From: Marisa cornuarietis
Lineage: Eukaryota; Mollusca; Gastropoda; Architaenioglossa; Ampullariidae
Length of the DNA stretch: 64,000 bases
Direction of reading: 5' to 3'
Assembly (NCBI GenBank): GCA_004794655.1
Contig: SMMW01000524.1
Coordinates: 930,001 to 994,000 of the forward strand
Shown here: positions 20,338 through 35,300 of the stretch, one piece after another
How positions within the stretch are numbered: the stretch's first letter is position 1
Layout: every line of letters begins with the position of its first letter
Translations under genes and position numbers: made by a program
Notes under the pieces: model-generated
The model's database searches: none
The model's input: only the letters and a program-made list of their open reading frames with translations
What the model was told of the DNA's origin: nothing

Positions 20338-23300
20338 GTGAGCTGCTTTCCTGTATGTGTGCATGTATGTGTACATCCATGCTCAAGTCCATGAATCTGT
20401 GTGAAAATTATACAATTTATGTATTTTCCAACAGCTGGGAGCCACTTAAACTTGGTGTTTCAGAATATCATCATTATGTTTTGATGATGTCTTGTTTTGA
20501 CAAGCTTTTAGAGTTTGCATCGCCTATAACAAGAACTTTTCTTCTGCACGTTCCATATCATTTACAAATATCAGTAGAATGAAACTGTCAAGCAAATCAG
20601 TGAAGAAGTGTATCCACATGAATAACTGATGTATACTTCCTAAGTGTAAAGTCGTAAGTGGATCAAAATGATAGTAAAGATTTGGTTTGACTTGCATATT
20701 TTAATAGTTTTAAAGATTGCTAGGGTAACATCGCTCTTGCATTGTAGGTTTGCAACATCCTTTCTCCTTTCACATCACTTACAGTTGACTTGCAAGATGA
20801 CATCATAAGAACGTTATTAAGCAATATAGTCATAGTGAAAAATGCTTGTCATTGTTGCTGTGGCTACCAGAGTCATTTTACTTGAAGAAGTGGAACAAGA
20901 GAATATGTAGGTGAGGCAGTGGATAGTATGAAGTCACACCAGAATTACACAGGGACTTTCCTGAACATTGGAGAGAATTTGATGTCATTCTAACCTATAT
21001 TGCTAAAGAATTTAGGCAAAAATGTCTGTCTAAACTTCAGTAGTATTGCCAATTATAAGCAGTAAAGAACAAGATATGAAGGACAGTTATGCCTGATTGG
21101 TAATGTTGGTAACATAAATCTGTGTTAATTTGGAGACTGTACATTTTCTGTGAGCAAATTATTTCACAACTCATTGTCATTGAACAAAATGTTTAGTAAA
21201 ACATTTCCTATCCTTATGCTTATGTGTGAGCAATATGTAGGTAGTTTATGGATTAACTCTCTACAGCTCATTATTTCTTGCTTATCATCTGTATAATTTA
21301 TTGCTCATCTGTTGATTAAATGTGTGATTTTGTATTGTTGTTTTTTTTTTTAAACTTTGCATGCTCGGCCAAACTGGAAAGAACTAATAAGGCGTAAAGA
21401 TAATTGCATTTTGGGGAGTTTTTTTAATTTATAAAATTTCAAACAAATCTCATCCATCCACATTTTCATGATTCGAACTTCCAAAAAAAAAAATCGTCAT
21501 TAACTGTTGACAGTGGGGCCTTTCTTTGCTTAGTGCAAGAGATATTTAACATATGGCATACATCTCTTATTTCTTAAAGATCTTGGCACAAGAATATTTC
21601 AACAACAGATGCCAGCCTTCCTTTACCAATAAACAAATCCTGTAGCTTAATCCTCCTCTTAATCAGAAATCATGTTGAGTTACAAATCAAAATAGCTCCC
21701 TGCATACCTTAAGGGTAGGTGTAGAACTGAGGAAGTGAAGAAGAGCTTTAAAAAAAAGCGCCAGGTAAATGTACCATAAAATAAACCTTTTTTTTTAAAA
21801 AAAAAAAAGTTCCAAAGTTTGCATTGGCTAAAATTAATTAACGCAGTGATAAAAAATTACTTTGTTGGTATGTCCACTTCTAAAGCACACGTGTTTCTAA
21901 CTGGCAGAGCTGGTAGAACTAATATTTCATCACACCATCATTGATGTTAAAAGCATAGAAAAACGACATGCTATTGCAAGATTAAGCATATGTATAAACT
22001 ATGTTAAGATGTGCTGTGCCATGTGGCCATAAAGGCCTGCACTCTCTCACCCTCTCACTCACACACACACACACACACAGAGCAAGCTGTTGTGAAAGCA
22101 CTTGTTGATCCCTAAAACAATTTGGCCTCATTCTTTTTTTAGACTCTTCAATTAAAACCTGACCTGTGAAGAATGTGACCTGACCACTTGTGTTCTGAAG
22201 GTTGCCTGTCTGAATTTCAGTTAGATCTAATTATTTCATTGCAACTGACAGAAGCTAAGCGAAAGTGAGAAGGCTATTCAATACACAGGTGCTCAGATAA
22301 GCAGCCATGCCACTTTGCTGCTCCATAAGTTTGGGATAAATTAGGGCTTCTACACAATTATCATAAGTAAGATTCTCCATAGTGTGCAACTGCTAGACTA
22401 AGTATTAATGAAAACTTTTGCATCTTGGCATTATTAAAATTTATAGATGTGTTAGCATTTTAAAGGCTATCCCAAGTAAAACACATCAGTAATTTAACTT
22501 TTTGACAAGGAACTAAAGTTACCGGCATGGTACAAACAGTAGGTAGTGTGTAGTGCTAGTAATATTCCATCTTAATGTATGGTTATTCTACATAGTTGGC
22601 AGAGTTCTGGCCAACAGCCATGATCTGCTTTCAGCTGGTTGCCATGAGTACGTCAAAACTCAGAAAGTGCTGTAGATAAATAAAAGGTCATAGAAATAGA
22701 ATTAAGCAGCTCAAAAGAAAGAAAATTAGTGGAATCAGAACAAACCACAAATCCCCCTTTTTTTTCTTTGAAAGTTTTTTTTCCTGGCAGCTAGAGGTGT
22801 TTATCTTTCATGAAGCTTTATTTTTCTTTTCACCCAGTCACCTACATACAGATTTTGAAGTGGTTTTTTTTTTAGGGGGAGTGGGGGGAATGTGTGTGTG
22901 AGGTTCTTTCTTTTTGTAGTCCTGCCTTGTCTATGGCATTTTTTCTGCTGTTGTTCTTTCATTGTTATTTATGGTTCCCCGCACTCCAGCTTATTTATCC
23001 TACATGTCTTTCCTTGGTATCCTGCTTTCTTTTCATCACAGAGCCTATTAATTTTTTTCCCTAGTCTTCCCCTTACCACCTGCAAACCCCCCCTCAAATG
23101 TCATAGGAATAAAAGTTTGACTTAGCTCAGAATGGTAGTGTGTTTTTCAAGGGGACTGCAAGGAAGAAAGCCTTTGAAATAGTCCAGAATCTTCCTTGTA
23201 TACTTGTAGTTCCACTTAGTTTGTTGCACCACATTGCCATGATTTCAAGACATCGTATTACTGTGTGGGGGCTTCTTTCTTTCTTTTTTTTTTTTTTTCC

Positions 23301-26300
23301 TGAGATGGTCTATTTTAGACCTGATTGGGATATACAGTAGCATGTGGGCAATAAATGTACTGACACTGTTTCATGAACTCTGGCATATGGTGTTAATCAA
23401 AATGCGAAATGCATGTCATTCACACAAATGGAGTCATTACTGGTGTCATAAAGTGTATAGTGAACTGCTCTGTGCATTGATGTTTTCTTTACCTCTTGTT
23501 GTCATAAAGAAAGGGAATATGTGAATGGTATGCAACCCATGAAACATGATTTATGGGTGGATAAATAAACTCTTGAGAGCAAGACAAGAAATATAAACAT
23601 TAAATACATTTACTATAAAGTTTCAAGGCAAAAATATTTAAACGTTGTGTCTTTTGTGAGTAGGGAAATCTTATTATTCCATTTATTTGACCCAGGAGTT
23701 AAAATAAATTGAAAAATATTTACCTGAAGACTGGTGGGAAAGGGTACAAAGGACAATGCCTTAAAGAAGGAATCAGTGCTCACTTGATGTTTGAATTGCT
23801 CCAACAGTCTAGACACCTTTTTTGTTTGTTTTTTTTTAGTCTTTTTTTGTGGGGAAAGGTATATGTCTCTTTGCTACAGCCCAGTTTGTTTTAATGTTAA
23901 GGAACTGTAAAAGAGGCTTATACATATAAATAAGCATCAAGCACATGAAATTACTTACTGAAGAACCGACAAAGCTAAAAGGGGTGTGTTTAGTGGTTGG
24001 TTAAAAGGTTAGTTTAATGGAGAAAGGGCTTCCACTTAGTAGGAAAGGGTTAATGAAGGAAACTGGAGTTACTGAAAAAAACTTCTGATAGTTAGCCACA
24101 TAAATTGATACCAAGACACTATTCTTGCTGTCTTGATGATAATTTAGCACCAGACCACCCCTATGATGTAAAGTTTGTTCCATTAGCATATTGTTTGGAG
24201 TTAAGCATACTGCTTAACTGCCATGTACTCTCATCGGCAGATTTATTTATTACATTGCTACATTGCTTGATGTTTTACATTGGTTTTATTTGTGTTCATC
24301 TTTCAAAACATCACTGCAGAAACCCTTTTCTTGCTCCACTGCTTCCACTAACCACTTATTTTGTCAAGCTATATCCACCATATCAGTAAATCACTCTAAT
24401 GTCTTGTGTGCAGTTCTACATTCAAGACACAAAAAGCAGCAATGGCACCTTTATCAACAACCAGAGACTATGTAAAAGTGGTGAGGAGAGCCCTATGCGG
24501 GAGATTTTCTCAGGTGACCTCATTCAGTTTGGGGTCGAGGTCATGGAGAACAATCGTAGGGGAGAAAAAAGTGAGCCTTATTAGCACCTTTTACTAGATG
24601 CAGCAAACAGAAATTTTAGCAGGCCATTGTTTGTGACTGTTGTTCTTTGTGAGGAGAAAGAATGTTTAACAGCTTAAGGTATACTGCACAGCTATGGTCA
24701 ACTGTCAGCATTTCTATTAGTGCATGGGTTTTCTTCTTAAGGCATGTGTTTCTTTAATTTTGGCATGGGATAGTTAGATGGGCTGTTGATGCAGAGAATT
24801 AATAACAGACCGGTTAGTATTCTGAAAGACAATGGAAGACAAAAACTGGAAGGTTTTTTTTTTTTTTTATTTCGAGAAAAAGGATTTATAATTTGATCAG
24901 TTTACAGCTTTACTGTTTACCTTACATTAATTTTAATGAATTAATTTTCACCAATCTTTTATTTATCATCATTTGATTTTAAAATTGATACACCATATTT
25001 TTTCATAGTCTTTATATATTTAAAGATATGTGAGAGGTTTCTGACTGTAAATTACATAAACAATCAGAAAAGATTATATAGATTTCTTAGTCATTAAGTT
25101 TCTCCTTTTTCAATCCTTTATAATGGCTTTCAGTAACTTTGCACTTTTAGTCAGTACTTTATCAAAATGTTACAGAATAAAAAAAAAACTATGTATAAAC
25201 CAGGATGTGACAGTAGAAACCTCAAGGGAGTTTGTCATACAAAACAACTGCACTTTAGTTACTCTTCGTGGACTGAAGCAAAAGGCCAGAGCAGTTGGCA
25301 GTAACACATTTTTTGTTTGTTTCAGTAACTCATGGCTGCATAATCGCTACAATTACTCTGTATCACCCAGATGGCAGGGAAGCCAAGCCCACGTGAGCAT
25401 TCATTACTTTCTTGGTTTTTTGTAACCTTGGCCCCTCATTTCCTAATCTTGTATGACAATCATGGGGGTATGATTAGCTGCTTATTCAATTTTGCTTAAC
25501 CACTCTCTTTCCTTCTGACCCCCACTCCCACTAAATACCTCCGCTTTGTTACCTGTCACTGTAGGAGTTGAGTGTGAATGGTTATCTCCCTTATTCTGTT
25601 GGCCACCGTGTTGATATGGTCATCAGAAATTTGGTTACTGAATAGTAAAACTTGGTTAGTTTAAAATAAAGAATATTTTCACAGTAAAAAGGTCCTGGTA
25701 GAGCGTTGCTGTAAGACATTTTTTTTAGTACCATGCTTTTGGGAAAAAATATTTGTGAGATTCAGTAATTTATTTGTATTAAGACAGGTACCTAAATCAA
25801 ATTTTTAAAAATCTGATTTACAAGCACATCTGCAGGAATGTGTCGATGCTTTTGTTATGGCCTATTTAGTATTTGCTTGTTTAAAGTAAGGTAAAAACAT
25901 CTTTTCACTTCTAGAGGTTTGTTTGAGAGAAAGATAATGATTTATAAGCTTCTGTTAATGAAGTGAAGCATAAGTTTATTATTATTTTAGTATGTTTTAT
26001 TGTTTTAGAAGTCACATCCTCTGAGTACTTCTCCCCACCACCACCACCAATCTCCATCACCCTTCACACACCCTCTCTCTCTTTCTCACACACACACTCC
26101 CTCCCTTCACCTTCCCTTCTTATTCATTCATGAAAGAAAGAAAGGAGAGGACATGTATAGCTAAAAAATACTGTTATATAGCTTAGTTGTTTTTGTTTGG
26201 TTCTGTTTTGTTTGTTTTGAAAATTTATTTGAAAATGAAAATTTAGATGTTTTATGTACCATGTTCCCCTTTCCGTGGTGTATGTTTAATGTTCAAATGG

Positions 26301-29300
26301 CACTTTATCTTCCTTTCTCTGAACATTTTGCTATTGCCAGTCATGCATCTTTAGAGATGGACATAGAGCAGCATCTATATTCACTGCACCACAGTTTAGC
26401 AAGAATGCAGTATGTGCTAAAATACTTATACTTTATACTGATGTCTAGGAAAAAAAGATGATTTTTGGTTCCTTTTTCTTGCCTGCAGATATTTAAAAGT
26501 CAGACATAAGACTGTGATTGACCTTGGCTTCTTAGTTTCTTGCTATACATATTATTTGTCTTTCATGAATATCAAAATAATTTGTACCTTCATCAGTAAT
26601 TATTAGGTAAAATAGGTAAGAGGAAGTTTGTTACTGATAATGGGTATCTCATTCAGAGACATTATTTATTCTGCTAATCTTGAGACTTATTCCAGATAAT
26701 TTTTTTACTCTTTAAATATTCATCTCATTGTTTGTTAACCTCAGAAAATTGTATCATTAAAAATGATTAAATAATACATTATAAAAATTTAAATAACTGT
26801 AGATGTCCAACTGTTGTCATGTATCCATAGGTTGACTGTATGCTTGGTCAGATGTGTAAGCCATGATAAGGATGTGCCTCATTCCAGCCACGTTGGTTTG
26901 TGCAACTCATACAGAGCTAAATTGGCATGGTGTTGGATGTGCTAAGATTCAGTCACAAGCAGGGTTAATAATGTACCTGACCTAATTGCTGTTAAAATTA
27001 TAGACAACAGTGACATTTTGTCATTTCACTCACTAATTATATGTGTGTGTGCATACATGCATATGTGGATGTGCACATGCGCTTTTATTTTTTTTAAAAA
27101 ACATGAAGAGGTGATTACGCTTAATTTTTCATGTTAGGTCGGTGTTTGGGCAAATATGCCAAAGAAAATGGTTGGCAAATGGGAGCATTGCAACTAGGTT
27201 AATAGTGGTGCTCAGAATGCTATGTCCTAAAGGCCTATTGCATCTCTATGTGGAGTATGCACTGTTGGTATAAATTTCCCTTACAGTTATTGTTTGCAGC
27301 GGAAAGTGTAAACAGCTAGCATGATGGAAAAAGACAGTCACTTGCTAGAGCTGAATGCATGGGTTATGGCAGTGTTTACAACTGTCCATTTTGCTGACTT
27401 TGGTAGAGTGCGGTGGACTGTGCAGGACTGAGAATGCTGGTCCCAGTCATTGTGTCAGCAGATAGGACTGTGCCTTTTGAGGATTCTTTGTGTTCAGATG
27501 CTTGTTTCAGCAAATCAGTGATTTGCACGCAGTAGTCTTGCTTTCTTCCACAAGGAAGGTTTGTTCTTTTTGTTGTTGCAGATATGCCCGTCGGTGGTCA
27601 TAGCTCCGTCAACAGTGTTCTTGTTTACTTACAGCTGCCTGAAGGACAGGATCCTCCAAACAACTTAAATTGGATTATTCCAGGCCAGCTTCCTTTCAAT
27701 ATTGACTGCCTCCTTAGTAGCCCACCATCATGTGTTTGCTGGGTTTTTCTCGTGTTTCTAAAGAACTGAATGGAACAGAAGCTGCAAGACACTCACTTGC
27801 AGAAATGCTGAAGCAGTGTCTGAGGGTAGTTTGTGGAGTGGCTTATCTCAGTGGCTTTTCATTCTCATTGCTGGAATGTGTAGGAGACTCTTTTTGTTCT
27901 GTGGTGATTAAAGACACAGGCTCCCGCTTTCAATCATATTCATCGGGTGATATTTGACCCTGCCTATAAACACAGTAGTGGTCAGAATTATGCAGTAAAC
28001 AGTCTGGGTCTTGTGTGGTTAAAAAAATGATAAAATAAATCTTATGGGTTTTTTTTTACCCCTTCATTTTTGTTGCTGCATTAGTTGGTCACTAAAGTGA
28101 GAGGTCATTTCCTATTGAAGGATAAGGAGTGTTGCTCACAACAAGTTACCACCATTTTGTGGGTGGTAGAACTTGACAAGCACTTACTGTGTTGTGCTGC
28201 TGCACTGTTGTCAGCAGCGCCATGGGGTGTCTGATAAGTCTGTGGAGCAGAGAAGCAACACGGGGCATGGGAACCCCAAGGTCAGTGTAACAAGTGTATT
28301 AACTGTAGAGAGTATCAATGGAAACACATTATGTGTGCATTGTTGTCATCTTTTTTGCTGTTGTTGCTGATTTTGGTTGTAGTTGATGTACTTGTAAAGG
28401 TGATCAGTTACTTTTATTTTAAAAAGAAAACTGAGATGATGACTTAATTCAACATTCCTTCAGAAGATCTTAGAAACTTTCTGAGATATTGGCCTTAACT
28501 TTATAGTTCTTTATAAAAAAAAAAGTATGCACCTTCAGGGTTTTTCTTTTAACTAATCTTGAGGGAGTCAGTCTTTTATGCTAGGTATGCAGATATTCAT
28601 AAGACTTCTTCAGCTTCCCATGGTTAGGTTAGTAGTCATCAGCTTTTACTTATTGTTACATGACAAAGGTAAACTGGCTGTTTGAGATTTAAGTCTTTGT
28701 ATAAACAGCTTTGCATGAATTAAGCCAAAGAGCATTGCTGCATTGTTAACCAGGTTTGAGTTGAACATGCTAGAATTTATCTTGTATCCAAATTTTAAGA
28801 ACTGTGTTCACATGAAGATATGTGAAGGTAAATCTACAGAAAGAGTAGGGATAAAAATATTGAGTGAAAATTGGAATGCATGTTTTGTACTTGGGCCAAA
28901 ATAAGGAATTTTTTTTTAATTTCATTAAAATGCCATTTTTTAAAGTTGGTTGAAAAAAAATCATAAATGCTAAGTATGTAACTTACTGAGAAAAAATTTA
29001 AAGAAACTGATGTAACCCAGGATGTGCAGTTTCTCATAATTAATAGTAAACAAAGGTGCTGTTGTGGTGGATTGGAGCCAGACAACACAGTGTTTTGTGA
29101 AAGACAGGTGAGGAATAGATGGCCCTCTGATGCTATTTTGGCACACCTGTTATGACAAAGGAATCCCTTGTGGTAGCCTTCCTTCTGAGCCTTGAGTGCT
29201 ACAAGCCATGTGTTTTTTAAAAAAAGGTGTTAAACTTTCCACCTCATGGGTCTAATAAAGATGCAGTATTATTGCCACTCTCTATATTTTACACAAGCTT

Positions 29301-32300
29301 CTTGCGCTGGTAAAGACTGTGAGGTACTCTGTTTTGAAAGCATCTGTGCCACACTCTTCTTCCCCAAATTTTCTGATCATGCCTGTGATTTGTTAAGTTA
29401 TTGAGGTGAGGTTTGCTGACAAGGAAATCTTATTTTGGTGAACTATTTCTGAGAAAAGGAGGTATAGAAGAAACTAGAGGGTTTTTTTTAACAGCAGAAA
29501 CTGACAGAACAAAGAAAGTGTGGTTGGCAGTGTATATTTAAAGGCCTTGCTGGGTGCAATTGTTTTTTAATGACTGTATACAATATACTGCATTCCCATA
29601 TCTAGGTGAATATCTCCATTCAGTTCTCAAGATGCTATAAACATCACCATACACAGAGAGAAGTCTATAAAACAGACATCAGGATTGTACATGGATATGT
29701 TTACATTATCCATGGGAGAGTTAAGACTGTATGTTTGTTAATTAGGTGCATCTGTGGACTAATGTGACCTCACAAGGTTGACCTCTTTCTGTGTGGGTAT
29801 CTTGAGAACAGAAGGGTTTATTTACCCTGATCTTGAGATATATATTACCTTATAACTAATCTTTATGTTAGGTAAAAAATTGCACCCCACTCACCCTTTA
29901 ACATACACACCTGGTTTAATAGGATATTTTTACCTACAGGTGATATTACTTACATCCTAATGTTTACTGTGCAATGCATGTTTATAGGAAGACATATACA
30001 TGATATTGTAAATGTTTATAAGCCAACATTTGTGCAGTATATGCAGTCTATTAGGAGACATCAGAAAGCTTGATGTTATTTTGATTAAGACCTTCTGCCT
30101 AGAGGATGCAAGTTATTTTTGTTTCCCTGGCACCACCAAGGGCATGTTAGGTCAACTTACTGACAGCTGAAGCCTGGCTTGTCTTTTTATGGTGGAAGAT
30201 TCTTTACAGGAGACTAGTGTTATAAACCTACTTGTTATTGGTTATCTCCACCTGAGCAATGGTGTCATATGTTAAAATATGTTAAAATTGTTAAAGTTCA
30301 AACTAAAATCAGAGAGCAACTGTTTGAGCAGAGATATTTTCCCAAATCATCAGGTTTTCTTTTTGTATTTGATGAAGATGAGATTGGTGGTGTTACATTT
30401 CTTTAAGCTACTTTGTATAATGCAGCAGACTTTTCATAACATCAGAGGTTAATCAGGACCTTTAAGATAACCTTAGAGATTCTGATCAGTGCAGTTTAGA
30501 CAACCTCAAGAGTCTTCAAATTTCTACCCTAGACTTTTATTTCTGACCTTGTATGTTACAGCCCATTTCTGAATGCTCCACACCAGCCAGGCATAGCAAT
30601 ACAATCTCAAGATCTTTACCAACTGGCTCACTACCTTCAGGTTAGTGAATTATTTTTTTCATTGTTCCCTTGGTCACACATACCCTGCTCATCTCTCTCA
30701 CTCACACATACACCCACACTATCACACACATATGCACACAAACACCTAAGAATGATTGTCAAACAACCACATTGGAGACTAGTGTGATGTAGTGTGACTG
30801 TAGGCTGCCCGCATTGCATGGCATCACTTTTGCATTTTTAATCTTATCCCATACTATGCATTTTTTCATCTTTGGCAGATTTTAAAGACAAATGAAGCAC
30901 TTGTCAGAATTTTGTGATATACTTTTTTGTGTGCATTGCAGTTTATTGCAAAGGTTTGCATCGCTTTATATCCTGAAGTGGTTACACTCTCTCTGACTCA
31001 CACACACACACACACAGCTCCTCTGCCGACATCTCTCACTTACAAAATCTTACAAACAAAATTAACAATTCTGTCAGTCTGTGTTCACCATGGCCTACAT
31101 TTAATGAGCTCAACTAACTGCGTTTGCACGTGTTCCTCGTCCAGCAGCCATCCTCAACCCCTCCCCCCACCAACCGCCCCCCCCCCTTTTCACTTACCCT
31201 AAAGAGACTCGCTGAAAATGGGGAAGATGAAAGTCTACGGCTCCAGGTACCAACGAGGGAGGGCCTGGCCTCACCACCTGTCAATGAAAACTGCTTATCA
31301 GAGGTGCACTGCACTGGCAAGTGGAGGAGAGCCTTGTTCGCCCACGTCATCATTAGCCGCCGCACCGCAGCGCTGTCATGTATAGTTGTATACCCACGAG
31401 CCTGCCTTTATTTTTAGCCCCCAGGCCCGCGGAAATGCCCTTCTTCCCCCATCCCCACTCTTCCCGAACAAGTTCTGGCGTACCTGTGACTTGGGGTGGT
31501 GGGGAAGAGGTCGTCTCCGGCACAATTATACACACGCGGACGCATACATACCGATAGTCCCCACCTTAGCAGCCAGATTCACCTGCAGTAGGTAAAAGGG
31601 TGCGGGGTTGAAGTTGAGCTGTGACCCCGAGCCAAGTACCATAGGGCGCGTCGGAACCGCAGGGTTGTGGCCCAGTCGATAAAGGGGGCGGGGTGGAAGA
31701 GAGATGAAGATGCGGGTGCGCCTAGTTTGCCCTTCAAAAAGAAAAAAAAAAAATCCTCTCTCTTGATGCGAACTCTGGAACCGTGGAAGTGTGAGTTATC
31801 ACGAAGTATTCGGGAAAATATTTGGAACAGGAGGCAGAATAAAAACACTTCTTATCGGAGGTGCAGTCGACATCGCGGACACGCGCAGATCCAGTATCTG
31901 AAACACATATCGGAAAACGTAGCGACGACGCACAAGGTTCGTAGATGAGAAAATGTGAAGAATGAAAGGTCTGTAGATGAGAAACAAAAAAGTTATAATT
32001 GCAGAGAAATGGAGACACGGAATCAAGTGAGAGGACCCGGGCTATATGTTCCAGGCGAACAAACGAGTGCAGAGACTGTTAGTGGAAGATGTGGTCTACA
32101 GGTGGAAACGGCTGGGCTTAGTCATGGAACAAGAGAAAACAGGTATACGGCCCAACAGAAAGCACACAAGAGACGCCAAAGACAAGCCCGAGACATGTCC
32201 CCTCAAGACCGATAAGCGAAGGTCTTCACTCTTGATATCGGGCAAGAGTTGAGGGTGGCTACATAAAAAGGTTTCAAATTCCTCACCATAAAGTTATGCA

Positions 32301-35300
32301 GCATATGCTTTTAGTAACGGTCACTTTTGGCTCATAATCTGGCCACATGTTGAAAAAGGGTAGAATATGTTAGAACTCAGACGTGCGCGCGCGTTCGTGT
32401 GTGTGTGTGTGAGAGAGAGAGAGGGGGTGGGGTGGGGTAGGGGCCCAGCTTGAGCGCTGCGGTTAGCAGACCCGCCCTACTGCTTGCATACAAAGCGCAT
32501 TTCTGGAGAACGATGTTAGGCAAGGGGGTGGGGGGGAGAGTATAGGAGCCGCCCGCTTGATCGAGAGAGGAAAGCGGAAATTATAAAATGCCATTCAACG
32601 CCAGTCGCGTGGCTGGGAAAACAGTGAGGGACGGCGACAACAAAAGAAGCAGTGTGCTATACCTGCTCTCCGTGCAAATTTCGCGCGGTTTGCGTACCAC
32701 CACCACCGCACTTCCAGCTCATATAAGGCGTGTTTCTGTGTGAGGAGCCGATGTAAGAGTTTGGGGCGATGGAAAACCCTGAACGGCCACCAGATGTAAG
32801 TCGTCGCCGACGGGTGGCAGGGGTACGGTGAGGGGGTTGGTACCTGTGTGCATTTCCGTTTCGCCGAAACGGCAAAAAAAAAAAAAAAAAGTCGGGGTGA
32901 TGGCGGTGATAGGTCATGGAATAATTATCAGCTGACGGAGCCGCGCTACGCAAACGATCTGAAGGATCTAAGTGCCGGGGGGAATACCGTCGTAGTAGTT
33001 TCGTCAATTAAAGTCGTGCCGCCCCGTCTCCTTGGCTGACCCGGTGACGTGAGTGGCACACTGGCAATGACTAGATCATCGTAAGCAGGCCACATCGCGG
33101 AAGCTAATTCTAAAAACTGTTGTTCTGCTGATGGCGTGCCACAAACGCTGGTTGGTAGGTAGGTAGGAGCCCAGCGCTCGAAGAGTTCTTGGATTGTTTA
33201 GGAGTACCAAGGATCTGTAGTTACAGCGGAGTAGAGAATGACTGTTCAGGAGGGCGACGGACGAGTGGAGCGGAATACAAATGACTGATTACAAACAAGA
33301 AGGATGTGTAGAGCAGAATACCCGATGTTGACCAGGGCAAAGGATGTGTTGAGTGGGCTTCTAAATCATCAAACTGATTATGAAGATGAAAGATCTCAGA
33401 AGTGGGAGGCAAGGTGATTGTTCAGGAGCACAAAAGATGTGTTGAGCGGAGTACAAAATGAACTATTGTTGAGGAAGAGCAGGGATGTGTGGAGGAAAAT
33501 ATAAAACCATTGCTGAGGACGAAGGATACTACTATTGAAATGCAAGATGATTGTGCAGGAAAATGAAGGAGATGTAGAATGGAAACAAAATAATGCTCCA
33601 TGGACTAAGAACATGTTTAGTGAAATATGAAATGATTGATTAGGACAGTGAAGGACACAACGGTCGTCTTGGAAGGTGGCGACCTTCTCAGGTGTTCATG
33701 CAGACACCTAATACAGCTATTTGCCTTGCCTTGCGTGCAGGCACCAGAGAACAAAGAACAAGCTGTGCCTATTACTCAGGATCAAGACACCAGTAAATAG
33801 ATTTTTTGTTGGGATCATTAAAGTATGAATTTTGTTTTTGATCTGCTCCCTGTGCCATGACACCTGTGGTTAAGTTATGAGGAGCGGAATAAACAAACAG
33901 GATTTTGCTGAGCATTTTACTACCTGAAAGTGAAACGGACATAGAATAATGGCAGTGGGTGTCAGTTATATGACAAGGAATTGCTTCTGCTAGGATCATG
34001 TTGGGATTAATAAAGTGCAGGAAGAACTTGGCAGATATTGTTTTGGATGAAAATATTTACCACTAAACAGCGCTTCACAATGGATTATCAGTGTGGGCGC
34101 CATTGTGATTATTTTGTTGATGTCATTTACAGCATTATGGATATGGAAGCAGAGGTTTGTATGATTGGATTTCACCTAAAGTGATTCGTTGATTTACTGG
34201 TGAATAGTTCCATAACATGTTTTATTTATGGAGGGGATTGGGGTTTGTAGGCAGTGGTGTGAACATAAAGTATTGAATAAAATAGTTGATTTGTTTTCTT
34301 TCTTTCTTTTTTTCCTTACATGGAAAGCATCAAACCACTGATACTTTTTTCAGTGAAGATTAAGAAACTTCTAGATATCTATATAAAACTAAAGAGTCAA
34401 CGATTTCTTAGTATGACTCTTGTGAGTAGAAATTTAGCATTGTCAAATATTTTCAACATTTCCTGTTTGAGCAAAGCAATTTTTAAACCTTGAAAGAACC
34501 ATCTGAAAGGAGCAGTGCAGTTTTATTATGTTTTCATAGGTTGTGCAGTCTCTTAAAGGAAGGTAATTCAGAGCACTGAACAGGCAAAGAGATAAAAATA
34601 TTTCGAGGATTAAGGTTACCAGGTTGCAGATAACAGCACTATAAGTGTTTGTCTTAAATCTTTTGAATGAAAGGATAAATGAAAACAAAATACATGCATG
34701 TTGTCAGAGGGCAGTTTACTGTGTCACTTATATATCTACAGCTGGTTTTGCTTGCTTATGAGTGTACACAGGGAATGTAGACTTCGTGTGGGTGGTCGTC
34801 TCATCATTCTCTACACACAGCCAGGAAGCTTTATGCTGACAGCAGAGGTACCCACCATACAGACGGTGGTAATTACTACACATTTGTCTTGCATATGGTT
34901 GCAGGAGGCACTACACAGAGAAAAAATGTTGGAGCAGAAGCTGAGTAGCCTTCAACAGCTGGTCAACAACACACAGGAAGCTGCAGAAAGTGGCTGGCAG
35001 GTGGGCTGGTCTTGTTGAGTCTTTACCGATAACAGATGAAGCCAAAAAGCAGGATGTAATGATAGCTTTGGGGGATTTTTGTGAGATTTTTATTATAATG
35101 TACATTGATTTACATTTCATGGGATCAAAAAAAAGAAATACAGTCTTTGTTATTTGTCTGCTTTAATGTTTATCTGCCCTTGCCATAACTTAACCCAGCC
35201 ACTAAATGAGAGAAGCTGTTAATATCTAAACATTCACAAGTTACAAGTTATCATTATATCATTTTTAGTTTTCTCTTTTTTCATTTTTGGGCAACTTCCA

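Larger units (their letters stand above)
31230..33190 (+). promoter_or_regulatory. CpG-rich block in SLMAP intron 4, candidate internal promoter
   Basis: Against an AT-rich background this block is GC-rich with many CpGs, mainly at 31230-31700 and 32380-33190. It also contains GT/GA and A-rich runs. Vertebrate SLMAP produces short isoforms lacking the FHA domain, so an internal promoter placed between the FHA exons (1-3) and the coil exons (5 on) fits known biology. Several short ORFs here look like by-products of base composition. Confidence 0.6.

Noticed and set aside
27582..27686. Exon-like piece after ttgttgcag
   Set aside because: The phase required after exon 3 meets a stop within a few codons, while exon 4 at 30562 joins in frame with clear similarity.
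32009..32026. Second candidate SLMAP first exon (METRNQ, donor CAA|gtgaga)
   Set aside because: It is in phase with exon 5, but the donor is weaker, it lies outside the densest CpG clusters, and no TATA box or strong start context supports it.
31124..32215. Several overlapping ORFs of 75-97 residues on both strands
   Set aside because: They overlap each other in a GC-rich block, have low-complexity or basic composition and no recognisable domain. They are best explained by few stop codons in GC-rich DNA.
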